Below are positions 11,587 through 23,260 of a DNA stretch of 64,000 bases, piece after piece (positions within the stretch are counted from its first letter, which is position 1; the number at the start of each line of letters is the position of its first letter). A program made the position numbers and the translations under genes. The stretch is from Rhizopus arrhizus (lineage: Eukaryota; Mucoromycota; Mucoromycetes; Mucorales; Rhizopodaceae). The stretch lies in assembly GCA_024220505.1 (NCBI GenBank), contig JAKZZE010000029.1, positions 496,001-560,000 on the forward strand. Direction: 5' to 3'. Below the pieces are notes generated by a model that was given only the letters and a program-made list of their open reading frames with translations, did no database searches and was not told the origin of the DNA.

Positions 11587-12100
11587 AAGAATCACCCTTG
11601 AATTACTCTTATAAACACTTTTTCAAGTCTATAGGATATGAGTGGTACCCCGAAGGGCGTTCCGTTCACTGTCAGGTTCTAAGTCTATGTCTGGAATGTT
11701 CTGCGAAAGATATACCCTATTTCTAGGGATCACCCTCTCTCAAGCAAAGCGTGACCGGGTCTGTTACTTCGCTCGTTGTAGCTTCAGATGTCAAGACATC
11801 ATCCGTCTAGCACTAGGATGAACAGAGCGGGTATTACTTTTACTTGAGTTCGTATTCCTCCTTAGAGCTTACAAGTTCCAGCAGATCATCGTCCCATCCT
11901 GCCACAGATTTTAGAAGCATAGCAAAGAGGTCATGAAGAGATAGAAAGAGAAGAGATTACAAAGATAATAAGAAGACTACCAAAAGAGAGCTTTTACAAG
12001 AAAGGATTACTACCAAGCGGAACATGCGGACATAATAGTAAGAACAAAAGCAGCCATAAAGGAAAACCCTACATATTAACACAGGTGAGAATAAACTATT
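11586..12100 (-). mobile_element. Possible retroposed insertion ending in poly(A), identity unknown
   Basis: This stretch is visibly more GC-rich than its surroundings. On the minus strand it ends directly in the 49-nt poly(A), as a reverse-transcribed RNA would. A minus-strand frame around 11850-11940 reads AGWDDDLLELVSSKEEYEL followed by a stop, which looks like a decayed protein C-terminus. I do not recognise the family. It may be a LINE or SINE fragment or a processed pseudogene. A target-site duplication was not found by eye. Confidence 0.35.
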
Positions 12101-13313
12101 GAACTAGAAAAAAGTTAATAAAAAGGATAATCCTATTATGAACATTACTTTTTAGCCAAACAGGAAGCAGAAAAGACTTCTTGACCAAGACTAACAAAGA
12201 CAAGCAGGATAAGCTATTTCAAGAATGTTAATAAAAAATTTATATAGTGTAGAAGAAAATTTTACCATTTTATGGGTCAAGCTATGGTTTCTTTTTAACC
12301 ATTGATATCAATGGGATGACGTGTTCAGCAATGAATGAAACCAAAGGAACCATAGAACGGTAAGCAAAAAAGACTACATCGATTTTTGATGTTAACTGAG
12401 GTCATATAAAGAGTCGAAGAATAGGTGAATTATATTGGCCATATATTTTTAACGTTTGATTAAGGACCAAATTGATAGTAAATAAGAGATTTTAATAGGC
12501 CAAAGAGAGGGAGAGAGAGAAACATGTTTGAATAGAAGTATTCTTGACAAGAGACCATAAGAATCAAGTTTAGAGTTGAAAAGATAAAGTATTTTGGCCA
12601 TCAGTTTTAGAGAAGAGCAATTGTTTGTGAAGAAAGAAAAAAAAAATTTGGCAAAAAAAATCCCTTAAATATTTTTATTTTTTTTATTTTTGATGAGTCA
12701 TTCCTCTTTCTTTTTTTGAGATTCCTAAAAACTTTAAAAACTTATTTATCCACAAAGGGATGGTAAACAAAACGAAAACCCGCCCTAAACTAACGAGTAA
12801 ACAAACGCAAAAAAAAAAACTCGCTTGACTAAAGCTATTAATCTTACTTGAACACTATATCCTATTATTTAAAGCCTAAAATAATAACATTTTTATTTCT
12901 AAATGAGCTTTGTGCTTTAATAAGTATGATAGCTGCCTGCTTCCTTTTTATTTGTACAACAATTTTCTGCATAAAATTCAAATGAATTTAAAGACCTACG
13001 GTTCCTTTATTTATTTGCGGCAGTAAAAAATGTACAGGAGGATAAAGAATCCGCTTTTTTACATTTAAATCATATGTAATATAAAAGAACTTTCTTTTTA
13101 TTTTCGTTATAAAAATGAGTACTATTTTTGATTTGCTCAATAAAAAAAAAAAATAGAGGGTAAGTCTATTCCGAATTTCGTGTGTAACAATTTTCATGTG
13201 AAAATGTTTTGTTTTACCCGCTAGTATTTAGGACACATGAATAAAAACCCCCAAAAAAAAACTTTTTGACAATATGGTTCTAAGCTATTCTTTGATAAAT
13301 GTTTAACTTTACT

Positions 13314-13341
13314 TTAGTTAATAATAATAATTATTATTATT
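13314..13341. repeat. Perfect AT palindrome (TAA/TTA repeats)
   Basis: TTAATAATAATAA followed by its exact reverse complement. It could form a 13-bp hairpin. It is probably a simple-sequence product; no nearby gene gives it a role. Confidence 0.8.
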
Positions 13342-16065
13342 AAAGATAATATAAATAAAATAGCCAATGACCATGATTTTTTTTTGCATTATATTTTTTA
13401 TATACCTGTTGTTAATAAATATTCTTTAAAACAAGTCTGCAATGTTCAGAGAGAAAAATTCAAATAATACTTGTAACGTAACTTCCAATCAAGCAAAATA
13501 TGATGGCCAACGCGCTTTAAAAAATCACTTTTATTGGGACTGAGTTCAGTGATATGAATAACGCCTCAAAAATTTTTATACGTGTTTATCGATTAGTTAC
13601 CCCACTATGGTTGAAAACATTTGTTGTGTTCCTGTCAACATCTGTTTTTCTGTAGATTTAACAACTACATCAAGTATTATTTGATAAGCTAAGAGTTTCA
13701 GAAATTGATTTGGATAATCAGTGTATGAATAAACTTATTTTAGGTTAACTATCAAGATGCTAAAATTGATAAGACAATTTAAAGTTATATACATATGAAA
13801 AAAAAAACAATTTAGTTGAGGTACTATACGGATTTAACGATTGCTTCTTTGTGATAGCTAATAATGTCATATAATACATTCCCCTTTTTTGTATAAGTAT
13901 TTTAAGACTTATATACTGATTAAAAATATTTTCATAGCATATCAAAAAGTCAAGTTTGGGAGGTTGATTAGATAAAGTGGACCGATATTTAGTTTTATTC
14001 TTCTACAAACATTTTTTAATTTTTTATTTTATTTTTAAAAGTCTCTATTTTTATTTTCTTTTTTAAAGGTAAGAAAGGAGGAAAGAAAAAGTATATGAAG
14101 CCCAAATTATTAACAATAAATTGCACTGTAAAGAGGAGGCCATCCTTTTTAAACTTTTATAGAAAGGCGATCGTTGGATGTGCTTGAAGAAATACAAAGA
14201 CGGAGTTTCGTTGTAACTTTGATCAAACAACATGACACATAGAAACAATAAGACTTCATTTGTACTGATTGTTAGGTTTCCTTTATTATGTAAAAGCAAT
14301 CAATTTACAATGAGATAAAACAGAAAATAAAAGTCTTTCCTCATTTTAATTACCCAGTTTGGAGGAGTAGTTTCTGTTTTTATAAACCTCTCTTTTTTTC
14401 TTTCTTTTTAAAAGAAATTATGGCATCTTTAATAACCAAAGAAATCGAAACAAAGCAATCTATAATCGTTTTGCATCTTAGTTGTTTTAATGGAAAAAAA
14501 AAAACTACTGTTTTCGAAATAGCAGAACTAACGTGTCTTTATATGAACACCAATTCGCTACTTAATGTAATAAAACTCTGTACACGCAAAAGCATATCAT
14601 TCTTCATCAAAGCAACAACTAGTACTTTCCACAGAACAAAGAGATGAAGAAAATACATCAGAGAAATGTGCTTTCCCCTGCTTTCGTTGACGCCATCATT
14701 TGATGAAGAAAAATTGCCCTTTAGTATCCACTACATTAGTTTCAGCGAATATTTAAATTTCATATGTTAAGCATTCTATTGTTGGTTCTTAAAAAACGAT
14801 GATACAAAGCCTTACCATCATTTCCTTCTAGCTCTTTGACTTACATGCATTAATATCTATTTTTATAGCATGTTAACAGACATAACTTGCTTTGTATTGT
14901 TCTAATTTGTTGTAAGTTTCTTTTGCCATTTACATATCGTCTTTACTCAAAAGAAAAGCTTGTTCTCATCAAGACTGCCTGTTTTTATTTACTAATTAGA
15001 CAATCAACTAAATGAATCACTTTGATATGAGCCATATGTAATAAATACGAGGGGAAAAAAAGACTTCTTTACTATAGATGGCATTTTTTGCGCCCATGTT
15101 CAATATGTTTACCTTCGTTTCTATTGCTAAGAATAAAGATAATAGTAAAAACCAAGAGTAATGCTCAGATATCCTTTTCATGATACTATATTGTATTTTA
15201 GAAGAGAACTTGGTCTCTCAACTCTTGTTTCACAATGTACTAAAAAGTTTATATCCTTAATGAAAACAGAAAGCGTTTGAACAAAAATGTAAAACTGTCA
15301 CTATCTAACATGTTTATTGACTTTATAATACTAGTGACCAAAGAATTACTCTAAAAAATTATTTAAAAGAATTGAAAGCGTATTGATCTGAACCACTGGA
15401 TTCTTTGATAAATATTCATGACAGAAAGCTTGTGTCAGGGAAGATAGGGATAACTCAAACACTTTTCTTTCTTTTTAAAAAGTGAACAGCTAGAGCTGTG
15501 TCGATTCGTTTTTTCGATTGATTCGTGTAAACAAGAGACATTGATTAAGAACAGACATCATGTACAATGATAAGTATTACTAGAAGAAAAATTAAGTAAG
15601 GACATAAAATTTAAAATGAGTTTCTAACATGGGGTTAATAAACATGAATTGCGTTGATTAATGTATATTAATTAGACTTAAATAGGGATATTTGAATAAA
15701 TATGTTCAAGCAGGAAAAGAATAATGGCCACTTCTATATGGCATCCCTTTTTGACATATATAAACGCCTGATTACCTTTATTGTTCGCCAGCTACTCTCT
15801 ATATTATGACATCAGGTGTAATTGATTTCATTGTTCAGAAAAAATGACTCCACACTGCTTAAAAATTAGCTATTCTTGATTTTAATTAAGATGAATGCAG
15901 AGCTGTTCATAAAATTTTAACTAATCATTTAAACTTGTCTTTTCGTATCTTGCTTATTCTTCATCCTCAGGCTTTCTATACAGGCATCCGGGTTTTGACT
16001 AAAGAAATAGTGTTGGACTGAATGCGTCCGAGACATTTGCAGCACATTACTTACATCGTTGCTGT

Positions 16066-16120
16066 ATATATACATACATACATACATACATGCATGCATA
16101 TATATATATATATATATACT
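16066..16120. repeat. ATAC/ATGC/AT microsatellite
   Basis: Tandem CATA and CATG units followed by a run of TA repeats. Simple sequence of no assigned function. Confidence 0.9.
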
Positions 16121-16464
16121 GTATTTATTACAGAATATACAATAATGCCTTGTTGACTCTTGCGAAGCCAACTACTCCATAATAAAAAAGGCATTGTAGT
16201 TCATATCATTATGCTAGTCTCACGAATGCCCGAGTCAAGTATTTCTCTGATTAGCCTTCATATCATCTCTCCAAACCTTAAAGCTTATTCTGTAACTCAT
16301 TTACATTATATCATCTACCACTCTTGCTCTGATACCTACTTTATCTTGGTTTCCATTCTTTGTTAAAAAGAACCAACCTTTTCTAATGTCAGATAAACAT
16401 CCAAATTAAAGATGTTTTGAAAATAATGAGACAACAACAGAATTTTTGTGGTCACCTCAATGAG

Positions 16465-16564
<100 letters not shown>

Positions 16565-16986
16565 ACTACCGGATGGATTTATATCTTTTACAAAGCAATT
16601 CTTTTGAAGTAGCAGAATTTATCACTGTTTGAAATGTAGTACTTTCCTTTGAAGTATTAGGAGTTTGAATTTCGAATCGAATCTAATCTCAATTCTAAGC
16701 GAATAGCAGTCTGTATTTCCACAATTAATCGAATCAAAATATGAATTCATGTTTTTAAACTACTTTCGATGCTCAAGCCAAATCTATATGCTTTCTTTCT
16801 ACTGTCAAAAATAAATTGAAACCGTGCCTTCTTTACATGATTCAAGTAGGAGAATGATGAGCAAAAAGTAACTGGTCTCAAAAATAAAGGGGTATGAAAT
16901 GTCAAATGTGCATTCATTCAATTCAGTGGCTTAGCTGGACAAAATGTTCATCATTTTCAAAAAAAAAAATTATACATAATTTTTAA

Positions 16987-18311
16987 ATGGACCCGTGTTG
17001 AATAAAATTCTCTTTCTTTTTTTTTTTTTTCTTTTTGATAATTTTTTTATGGTAATTTATAGTCAAGATGTATTAAAAGAAGAAGCGATAGATCCTTCTT
17101 CACCTACATTATCTGCAGCTCAATCCTTGTTTTCTGGAACCTCCCCTGTACCCGAAGATGTTACGACTATATTTGTTGTAGGGTTTCCTGACGATATGCA
17201 AGAAAGAGAGTTTCAGAATATGTTTCTTTTTTCTAAAGGATTTGAAGGTGCTTCATTAAAGTGGCATTGTAAACAAGACGAAGAAACAAATGAGAACAAT
17301 AAAAAACAAATGGTAAATTACATACAAACAAACAAATAAATAAAAAATTTATTTATTTTGTAGATAGGATTTGCTCGATTCGCTACTCGTTCTGAAGCAA
17401 TAGAAGCAGTTGACGTATTAAATGGTCGCAAAGTGGATTTAGAAAAAAGTTCGGTTTTAAAAGCAGAGATGGCTAAAAAGAATTTACATATCAAGAAAGG
17501 CGTGAACGCTTCTGCCACTACTATACCGCTGACGATTGGTACTCGAACCTTGAGTCAAAAGAGTTCTAAGCTAGCTGGATTAGGATATGAACCATTTTCA
17601 CCTATTCCGACCGACTTATTATCGCCTATTCAAGATTCCTTCTTTACGGGTGATACTTTATTCAACGATAATCGCTCACAATCTTTTGATGGCAGAAACA
17701 ATCCAATTGTTAATCATGCTCTTCCTTATCAACAGCAGCAACAACAACAACAGCAGCAGCAGCAACAACAACAAACATTTCATTTATTTTCCAAATCAAC
17801 TTTTATGGACACTGAACTTGATCCACTCCATTATCTGTCAAAATCTTTACCCATGTCCAATGTCGATTCCACCGCAGACAGTAAATTGTTATTATCATCA
17901 CCCATCAATCGCAAAAATTCTTTTCAGCCCATGCCGACCCCTTCGCTATCCCGTTTATCGGCAGCCACGATGGATCAAAATCCCCCATGCAACACACTCT
18001 ATGTGGGAAATCTGCCTCTTTGCACAAACCAAGAAGAACTGCGATCTCTTTTCTCCAAGTGCTTGGGATATAAGCGTATGTCATTTCGCATCAAATCTCA
18101 ACAGCAAGGCCCCATGTGTTTTGTAGAGTTTGAAGACGTCTTGTGTGCCTCACAAGCAATGTCTCAGCTGCAAGGATTTGCACTCTCTAATTCGCTCAAG
18201 GGAGGCATTCGACTTTCCTTTTCAAAAAATCCATTGTTTATCAAACCCAAAGAGACAGATATTAATTTCAATTTTAGAGAAATGGGTGCTGCTTTATTGG
18301 CAGACTTGTAA
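16987..18311 (+). CDS. Whi3/Scw1-like RNA-binding protein with two RRMs and a polyQ tract
   Basis: Cytoplasmic mRNA-binding regulator related to budding-yeast Whi3 and fission-yeast Scw1. My preferred model is exon 16987-16994 (8 coding nt), 17063-17312 and 17364-18311, giving 401 residues and starting [11 protein letters not shown]. The first donor (GTGTTG) is weak. The alternative is an ATG at 17049 without that intron (MVIYSQDVL). RRM1 spans the 17312/17364 junction ([32 protein letters not shown]). RRM2 near the C-terminus is very typical: [38 protein letters not shown]. About 15 glutamines in a row lie between the RRMs (17729-17773). In Ashbya, Whi3 polyQ drives RNA-protein condensates; the same role here is inference. 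Confidence 0.9.
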
Positions 18312-18752
18312 TACGCAGTCTATTTTATACATTTACATAACAACATATTATATTTGCTTACATTCAAAGAAAGAAAAAAAAATCATTATTTTAATTTGTA
18401 TATAATGCGCATAACAATAATAAAACAAGGCATGTCATTTTCTCAATTACAATATTCTTTTTGCTTAAAAAAATATGAAAAAATGACAATCATTTGTTTG
18501 TGCAAGATACCACTGATAGGAATAATGATAAGCATGAAATATGATTGGGCCTTTATTTTCAGAGAATAACCTTAAACTGTTACTCGTTTTCCATCGTATT
18601 GCTCATAGACGCTTTTTGGAGCATTTTTTGTTAAATTTTATAAGCAGCAGGCCTTTCAAAACCAACTTTGTGATTTGATTCACATTGAACGAGACCGAAA
18701 TATTGTGGAAGCGGTTATACTTAATCATAGACGAGTCCGGAGTGCGTTACTG

Positions 18753-18790
<38 letters not shown>

Positions 18791-19302
18791 ATTGTCTTTC
18801 GGCTCCTTCCTAAGTTTCTCTTCATTCTTTGCGACTTTCTCATCAAACAAAAAAGCTCATTTTGGCCATGCTATAAACTGAGTCTAATCGACTTGTAAAT
18901 ACCAAAAAGGAATTGATATAAACCACTCGGTTAATAAATATCTTGTTTAACCAAGTTTCATATCAAAATAAAAGAACTTGACAGTTAATCAAATATTAAA
19001 TGAATCCAAAAGCATACAAAAAGTCCCAGCAAGATCTTAATTACATAGGCCATTAAAGATTAGTTTTGATATAAAGGAACTGATGCCTTTTGATGTAGGT
19101 CAAGAGATGCTACGTTATTGTATTTGGTCCGGTCCGCATGAAGAGCACAAAAAAAAAAAGCCATGGTGAGGTTGTGCAAACACTTTTTTTTGTTTTTTCT
19201 TTCAGGAACAAATGATCTGCTGACTAAACAAAACCTATTTAATTATCTTTGTATGATCATTCTGCTTTCTTTTTTTTTGTCTTTTACTACATAATAAAGA
19301 AT
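18312..19302. other. Intergenic region with a 36-A run
   Basis: Holds the 3' end of the RRM gene, a homopolymer A run at 18753-18788 and the promoter of the kinase gene. No coding evidence. Confidence 0.6.
18753..18788. repeat. Homopolymer run of 36 A
   Basis: Counted directly. The sequence before it gives no recognisable retroposon, so it may be simple-sequence expansion. Confidence 0.9.
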
Positions 19303-20537
19303 ATGTTATTCCATACTATTCCAAAGCATATCGATCACTCTTTAGATGTACGATATATAAAAAAAGCAAAATATCTGTTAAAAAAAAGTCTAATGCATTT
19401 TATTAAAAAAGGCTCTTAAATATGAAGAGCTACATCAAATGTTATTAGCAGATATCATTGAGATTTGTCGTGAAAGAAACTTGCCAACAGAAGGAACAAA
19501 ATCTCAATTAATAAGTGATCTTTTATTCTGGGTAAAAATGTGCATAGATGAATCCATGCTGATTTATAACTTTTATTATAGAAAGAGCATACGACAAGAT
19601 TAATACCTGCTCCTTCAACACCCCAACTGAAAGAGGATGAATGTTCACAATATTCTTCAACTTCGACCACAATGTTTAAAAACCAAAGGGAACTCGTCAA
19701 TTCCAAAGAATTTTCCTTATTGTTTCTAAATGGTGATTCCGATTCTGGTTTAAATATTCCTTTTAAGGAACTTGTAATAAAAAAGAAAATAGGAAGTGGT
19801 GGATTTAAAGATTGTTATGAAGGTAGGCTTGATCTATTTTCTTTTTTAAACTAACATGCACATGTAGGCGTTTATAAGGGAGTAATGTCCAACTTGTTTT
19901 TATCTTTATTCTTCCTGTTACTTAATCATTGTAGGAAACGGTCGCTGTTGGAGAATTAAGAATAACACGGTTTAATGAAGTTAACTTGGCAGAAGTGAAG
20001 CATGAGATAAATGTATTAAAGTAAGTCAAGCCAGGCACTGTTATATCCCCAACAAGAGCCTAAAACTATCACAGACAACTTCGACATGAGAATGTAGTCA
20101 AATTCATTGGTGTCTGCACTCATCCTAGTCATCTGTGCATTGTGACCGAACTCTGTTCAAAGGGTGACTTATTTGACGTAATTCGAGCTTACCCAAGACC
20201 TAGTTTTACACAGCAGGTGATGTATATGTACGATATTGCCTTGGGTATTGCTTATTTACATACCAGAAGACCTTCTATCATTCACAGAGTAAACATTTAC
20301 TAAATCACTGTTATTTGCATATGTAACTCTTTCTTCTTTAGGATTTGAAATCCATGAATATCCTAGTAAGCTCAAAATATTCATTCCTTCTTTTCAGCTT
20401 ATTTTCCTTATATAGATTTCTAGCGATGATAGAGCAAAAATAAATGATTTTGGTCTAGCACGTATTCGTCCCAAGGCAAATACGGTGATGCATACCCAAT
20501 GTGGTACACCAAATTGGTAAATATTCAAGACTGTAAC

Positions 20538-20583
<46 letters not shown>

Positions 20584-21127
20584 TGGCTCATCTTTTTTTT
20601 TATAGGCAAGGTAACATGTAACAAAAGATTTTGCAAGTCATTTTAAACATTTTCTTTTCTTAAAAAAAAAGCGCCTGAATTTTGGTCTTCTAATCCAAGT
20701 TATACTGAGAAAGTGGATGTAAGAAAGAAAGAAAAATTGAGCTGCTTTTAGTTTTACACTTTCCGCCTAGGTTTATGCGTGCGCGCTGATATTTTGGGAG
20801 ATTATGACTTGGGGTAGTTGTGGATATCCTTATCAAGGTAACTCTATTTTTAAAGAGGATGAGAAACAAGTATGATTTAACTACATAACAGATCTTTCTG
20901 AGCATGAATTGTATGAGGCTGTCAAGCATCATGATGTACGACCTCCTATTTCACAATTGACCAATTTATATCCAAGAAATCTTTTGGTTTTAATCATGGA
21001 AATGTGGGAAACAGATCCTTTACTGGTAAGAAACAATAGATCATTTCATAACGTGCTCATCTTATATTTCAAAAAGCGTCCTTCCATGAACCATGTTGTT
21101 GAACGCCTATCAGCTTATTTAACTTAA
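19303..21127 (+). CDS. SAP-domain protein kinase lacking the beta-3 lysine; 13 exons including a 5-nt exon
   Basis: Protein kinase-like protein (TKL-type by look). Exons: 19303-19347, 19412-19531, 19582-19822, 19868-19881, 19935-20020, 20075-20288, 20342-20365, 20416-20516, 20606-20610, 20672-20718, 20771-20837, 20892-21025 and 21077-21127. Together they give 382 residues, in frame throughout. The first exon is the least certain; ATG 19439 is the fallback start. Residues about 15-52 resemble a SAP motif (LADIIEICRERNLPTEGTKS). The kinase domain shows glycine loop IGSGGFKDCYEG (126-136), then VAVGEL, where the usual VAIK lysine is Gly146. HRDLKSMN and DFG are intact, and GTPNWQAPEFW is only readable if the 5-nt exon GCAAG is included. 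Lys131 in the glycine loop sits where WNK kinases keep their catalytic lysine. It may be active in WNK fashion or be a pseudokinase. Substrate unknown. Confidence 0.85.
20540..20580. repeat. 41-T run inside a kinase intron
   Basis: Nearly half of the 89-nt intron 20517-20605 is this single T run, placed before the acceptor of the 5-nt exon. It is a long polypyrimidine tract that may help recognition of the tiny exon. Confidence 0.9.
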
Positions 21128-21240
21128 TATTCTCTCTTTTTCTTTTACAAAGTTTTTATTATAAAAGTCTTATAATTCTTTTGGTTGCTGTTATTTTTAA
21201 AAAAAGAAAAAACAAGATATCACATTTAATACACATTTTT

Positions 21241-22326
21241 TTAACGTCTTGAAACTGATTTTCTTCTTGGTGAAGGTGAAATGCTGTAGCTTCTACCACG
21301 TCTAGGAGGGGGTGATCTACTGTATCGACGAGCAGGTGATCTACTGCGACGAGGTGATCTGCTACGGCTAGGTGTAATGCTTCTTGAATAGCTTCGACTG
21401 CGAGAATAGCTGCGTCCACGTGAATAGCTGCGTCTGCGTGAGGGGCTGCGTCTGCGTGAGTAACTGCGTCCGCGAGAATAACTGCGTCTATCGCGGGAAT
21501 AGGATCTCTTTCTAGAGAAGCTGCGTGAAGGAGAGCGAGAGTATGAATAACGTCTGCCACCACGGCGAGGTGGAGGCGTGATTGAACGAGAGTAACGTCG
21601 TCCTCTACCAAATCGTTCAGGACGGCGAGGTGGTCCACGATAACTGTCTCTTCTGTAACGAGGTGGAGAAGAATAACGTGCTGCTGCTGAAACAAAAAAA
21701 AAAAAAAAAAGAGATGAGCTCAGGTAGTGGTTTTAAAAGGAGGCTTACCTCTGGGTGGTGGAGAAACTGGAGATCTTGATCGCTCTTTAGATGGAAATGC
21801 ACATGTCAACCTTGCTCCATCCAATTGTGCCTAAATCCAAAAGAAGGTTACATCTTTATCTTTCCCTTTTCTACTTTCTTACATTATGCATGTAGCTTAT
21901 AGCTTTTTCGGCATCCTCTTGAGTTTCGAAATCAATGTACGCTTTTCCTAAGTTGATGTTAACTAGAGAATAAATTTTTATCCTTTTTTGATGAGTAAAC
22001 ACTTCAAGAGAGAATATTTCTATTATCATTTTTACATTCTTTATCCAAAGGAAACTTAATGTAAGTGATTTTTCCAAATTGTTCAAAAATTTCTTTCACG
22101 TGCTCTTCTTTGACATTACGCGTCAAGTTGCTGACTACAATAGAGTGTAAATGCTCAGGACTGGCTGATCGAGAACGACTTCTGCGAATAGGAGATCTTC
22201 CTCGTGATACTGAACGACGTCTTGACAAAGAACGCGAAGGAGATCTTGAAGAGGGCCTAATAAATAAACGTTAATTATCATAATGAATATTAAAGAGTAT
22301 TATCTTGATTCTTTTTTAATTTACAT
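21241..22326 (-). CDS. RNPS1-like SR-rich RNA-binding protein
   Basis: Nuclear splicing/exon-junction-type factor. Minus-strand exons are 22326-22325 (only AT of the start codon), 22256-22036, 21962-21883, 21830-21749 and 21686-21241, giving 276 residues in phase. An RS-rich start (MPSSRSPSRSLSRRRS) leads into one RRM: HSIVVSNLTRNVKEEHV, FGKITYIKFPLDKE, GKAYIDFETQEDAEKAI. A long arginine/serine tail of RSYSR-type units follows to the end. This order (short RS, RRM, RS/P tail) fits RNPS1. Exon 2 has no ATG before the RRM. The best start is AT at 22326-22325 joined to G at 22256, so the AUG is made by splicing a 68-nt intron. It is divergent from the complex I subunit, with about 200 bp between start codons. 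Confidence 0.85.
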
Positions 22327-22530
22327 TGTTAATAGTTTCTCCACAGAAATGTCAGGTAAAAAGAGAGAAAGCCAAAGAAAATAAAAGAAAAAAAAAAGAT
22401 GCTCAAAAATGTTCATACTTAATGACGTAAAATTAACCGTCACAGTCTTTGTTTGGAGTGCCCTTGTGCGAAAGACTCAATTTTTTTTTCTTGTTCCATC
22501 ACCACACACAAAAACAATTAACTTACAATA

Positions 22531-22858
22531 ATGTTTAAGGCCTTGAATCGTTTTGCTCTTGAAAGACCCGTTATTTTCTGGTCATGTGCTATTGGTGCTG
22601 TTGGTAAGAGATTTAGATTTAAAAGATCTTTATAGGAAAGAATTTAAAATCATCACTATACGTTAGGCCCTGTCATGGTTTGGACCGTTCCCAGCATCAG
22701 ACGTAACTACTTTGGCTTTAAGGGATATGAACCTCTTCCCATCACTTATCCTCGTAATGTATACAAAAATAAACAAATTTTCTTTGTAAAGCTAAAAATT
22801 TAAAATAGTTCCCAACCGTCCTCGCCAACCTACTACTGGATATGAAGATAGCGCATAA
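22531..22858 (+). CDS. NADH:ubiquinone oxidoreductase 9.5 kDa subunit (NUO9.5-like)
   Basis: Small accessory subunit of mitochondrial complex I. Exons are 22531-22603, 22667-22753 and 22809-22858, giving 69 residues. It has the single hydrophobic segment (RPVIFWSCAIGAVGPVMVW) followed by a PSIRRNYFG basic turn and the family-typical ending ITYPLPNRPRQPTTGYED. This matches the Neurospora 9.5 kDa subunit pattern (FFWS...GPV...PPIRR...PITYPVP...GYDD). It lacks a classic cleavable presequence, as expected for this subunit. It shares an intergenic region of about 200 bp with the divergent RNPS1-like gene, which may act as a two-way promoter. Confidence 0.88.
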
Positions 22859-23260
22859 AAACTTTAAATAAAACTTACAACTTGTATACAATGAAAAAAA
22901 AAAAAATGTCGAAAAAATAGTTTACCTATTTTGTGTATATTGGAAATGTACAAACACATCAATAGCCTTTCTTTTTAAAACGACATGAAGACAAGTAAAC
23001 AAAAAAATGCCTCAAGCGATTTCTTTATTATATTTACATTAAAAAAAGAAAAAAAAAGAGAGAGGGTTACTATAAACTTACTAAAAGATATATAATAAAT
23101 ATAAAAAAATAGAAAGGAATCTAACTAGGCGGGAAAAGATGAGAGGGGGGAGAGATGGTTAATGACAAAAAGTAAATGTGTATGTGTGTATATATCAGTC
23201 AGTTTCTTTCTTTTTTTTTTTCTGAGGGAGAAAGGGGAAGGAAGTTACTCTAAAAAAATC
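22859..23260. other. Convergent 3' intergenic region
   Basis: About 400 bp between the complex I subunit and the Rua1-like gene, which end towards each other. AT-rich with A and T runs; nothing else seen. Confidence 0.6.

Noticed and set aside
13314..13341. AT palindrome as a terminator or regulatory hairpin
   Set aside because: Rho-independent style terminators do not apply to nuclear fungal genes; it is simple sequence.
17587..18126. Second open frame overlapping the Whi3/Scw1-like exon
   Set aside because: Shadow frame; the real frame carries the conserved RRM2.
21159..21695. Long open frame across the SR-rich exon (Ala/Val/His-rich)
   Set aside because: It is an out-of-frame shadow of the RS repeats; the true frame gives RSYSR-type units and joins the RRM exons in phase.
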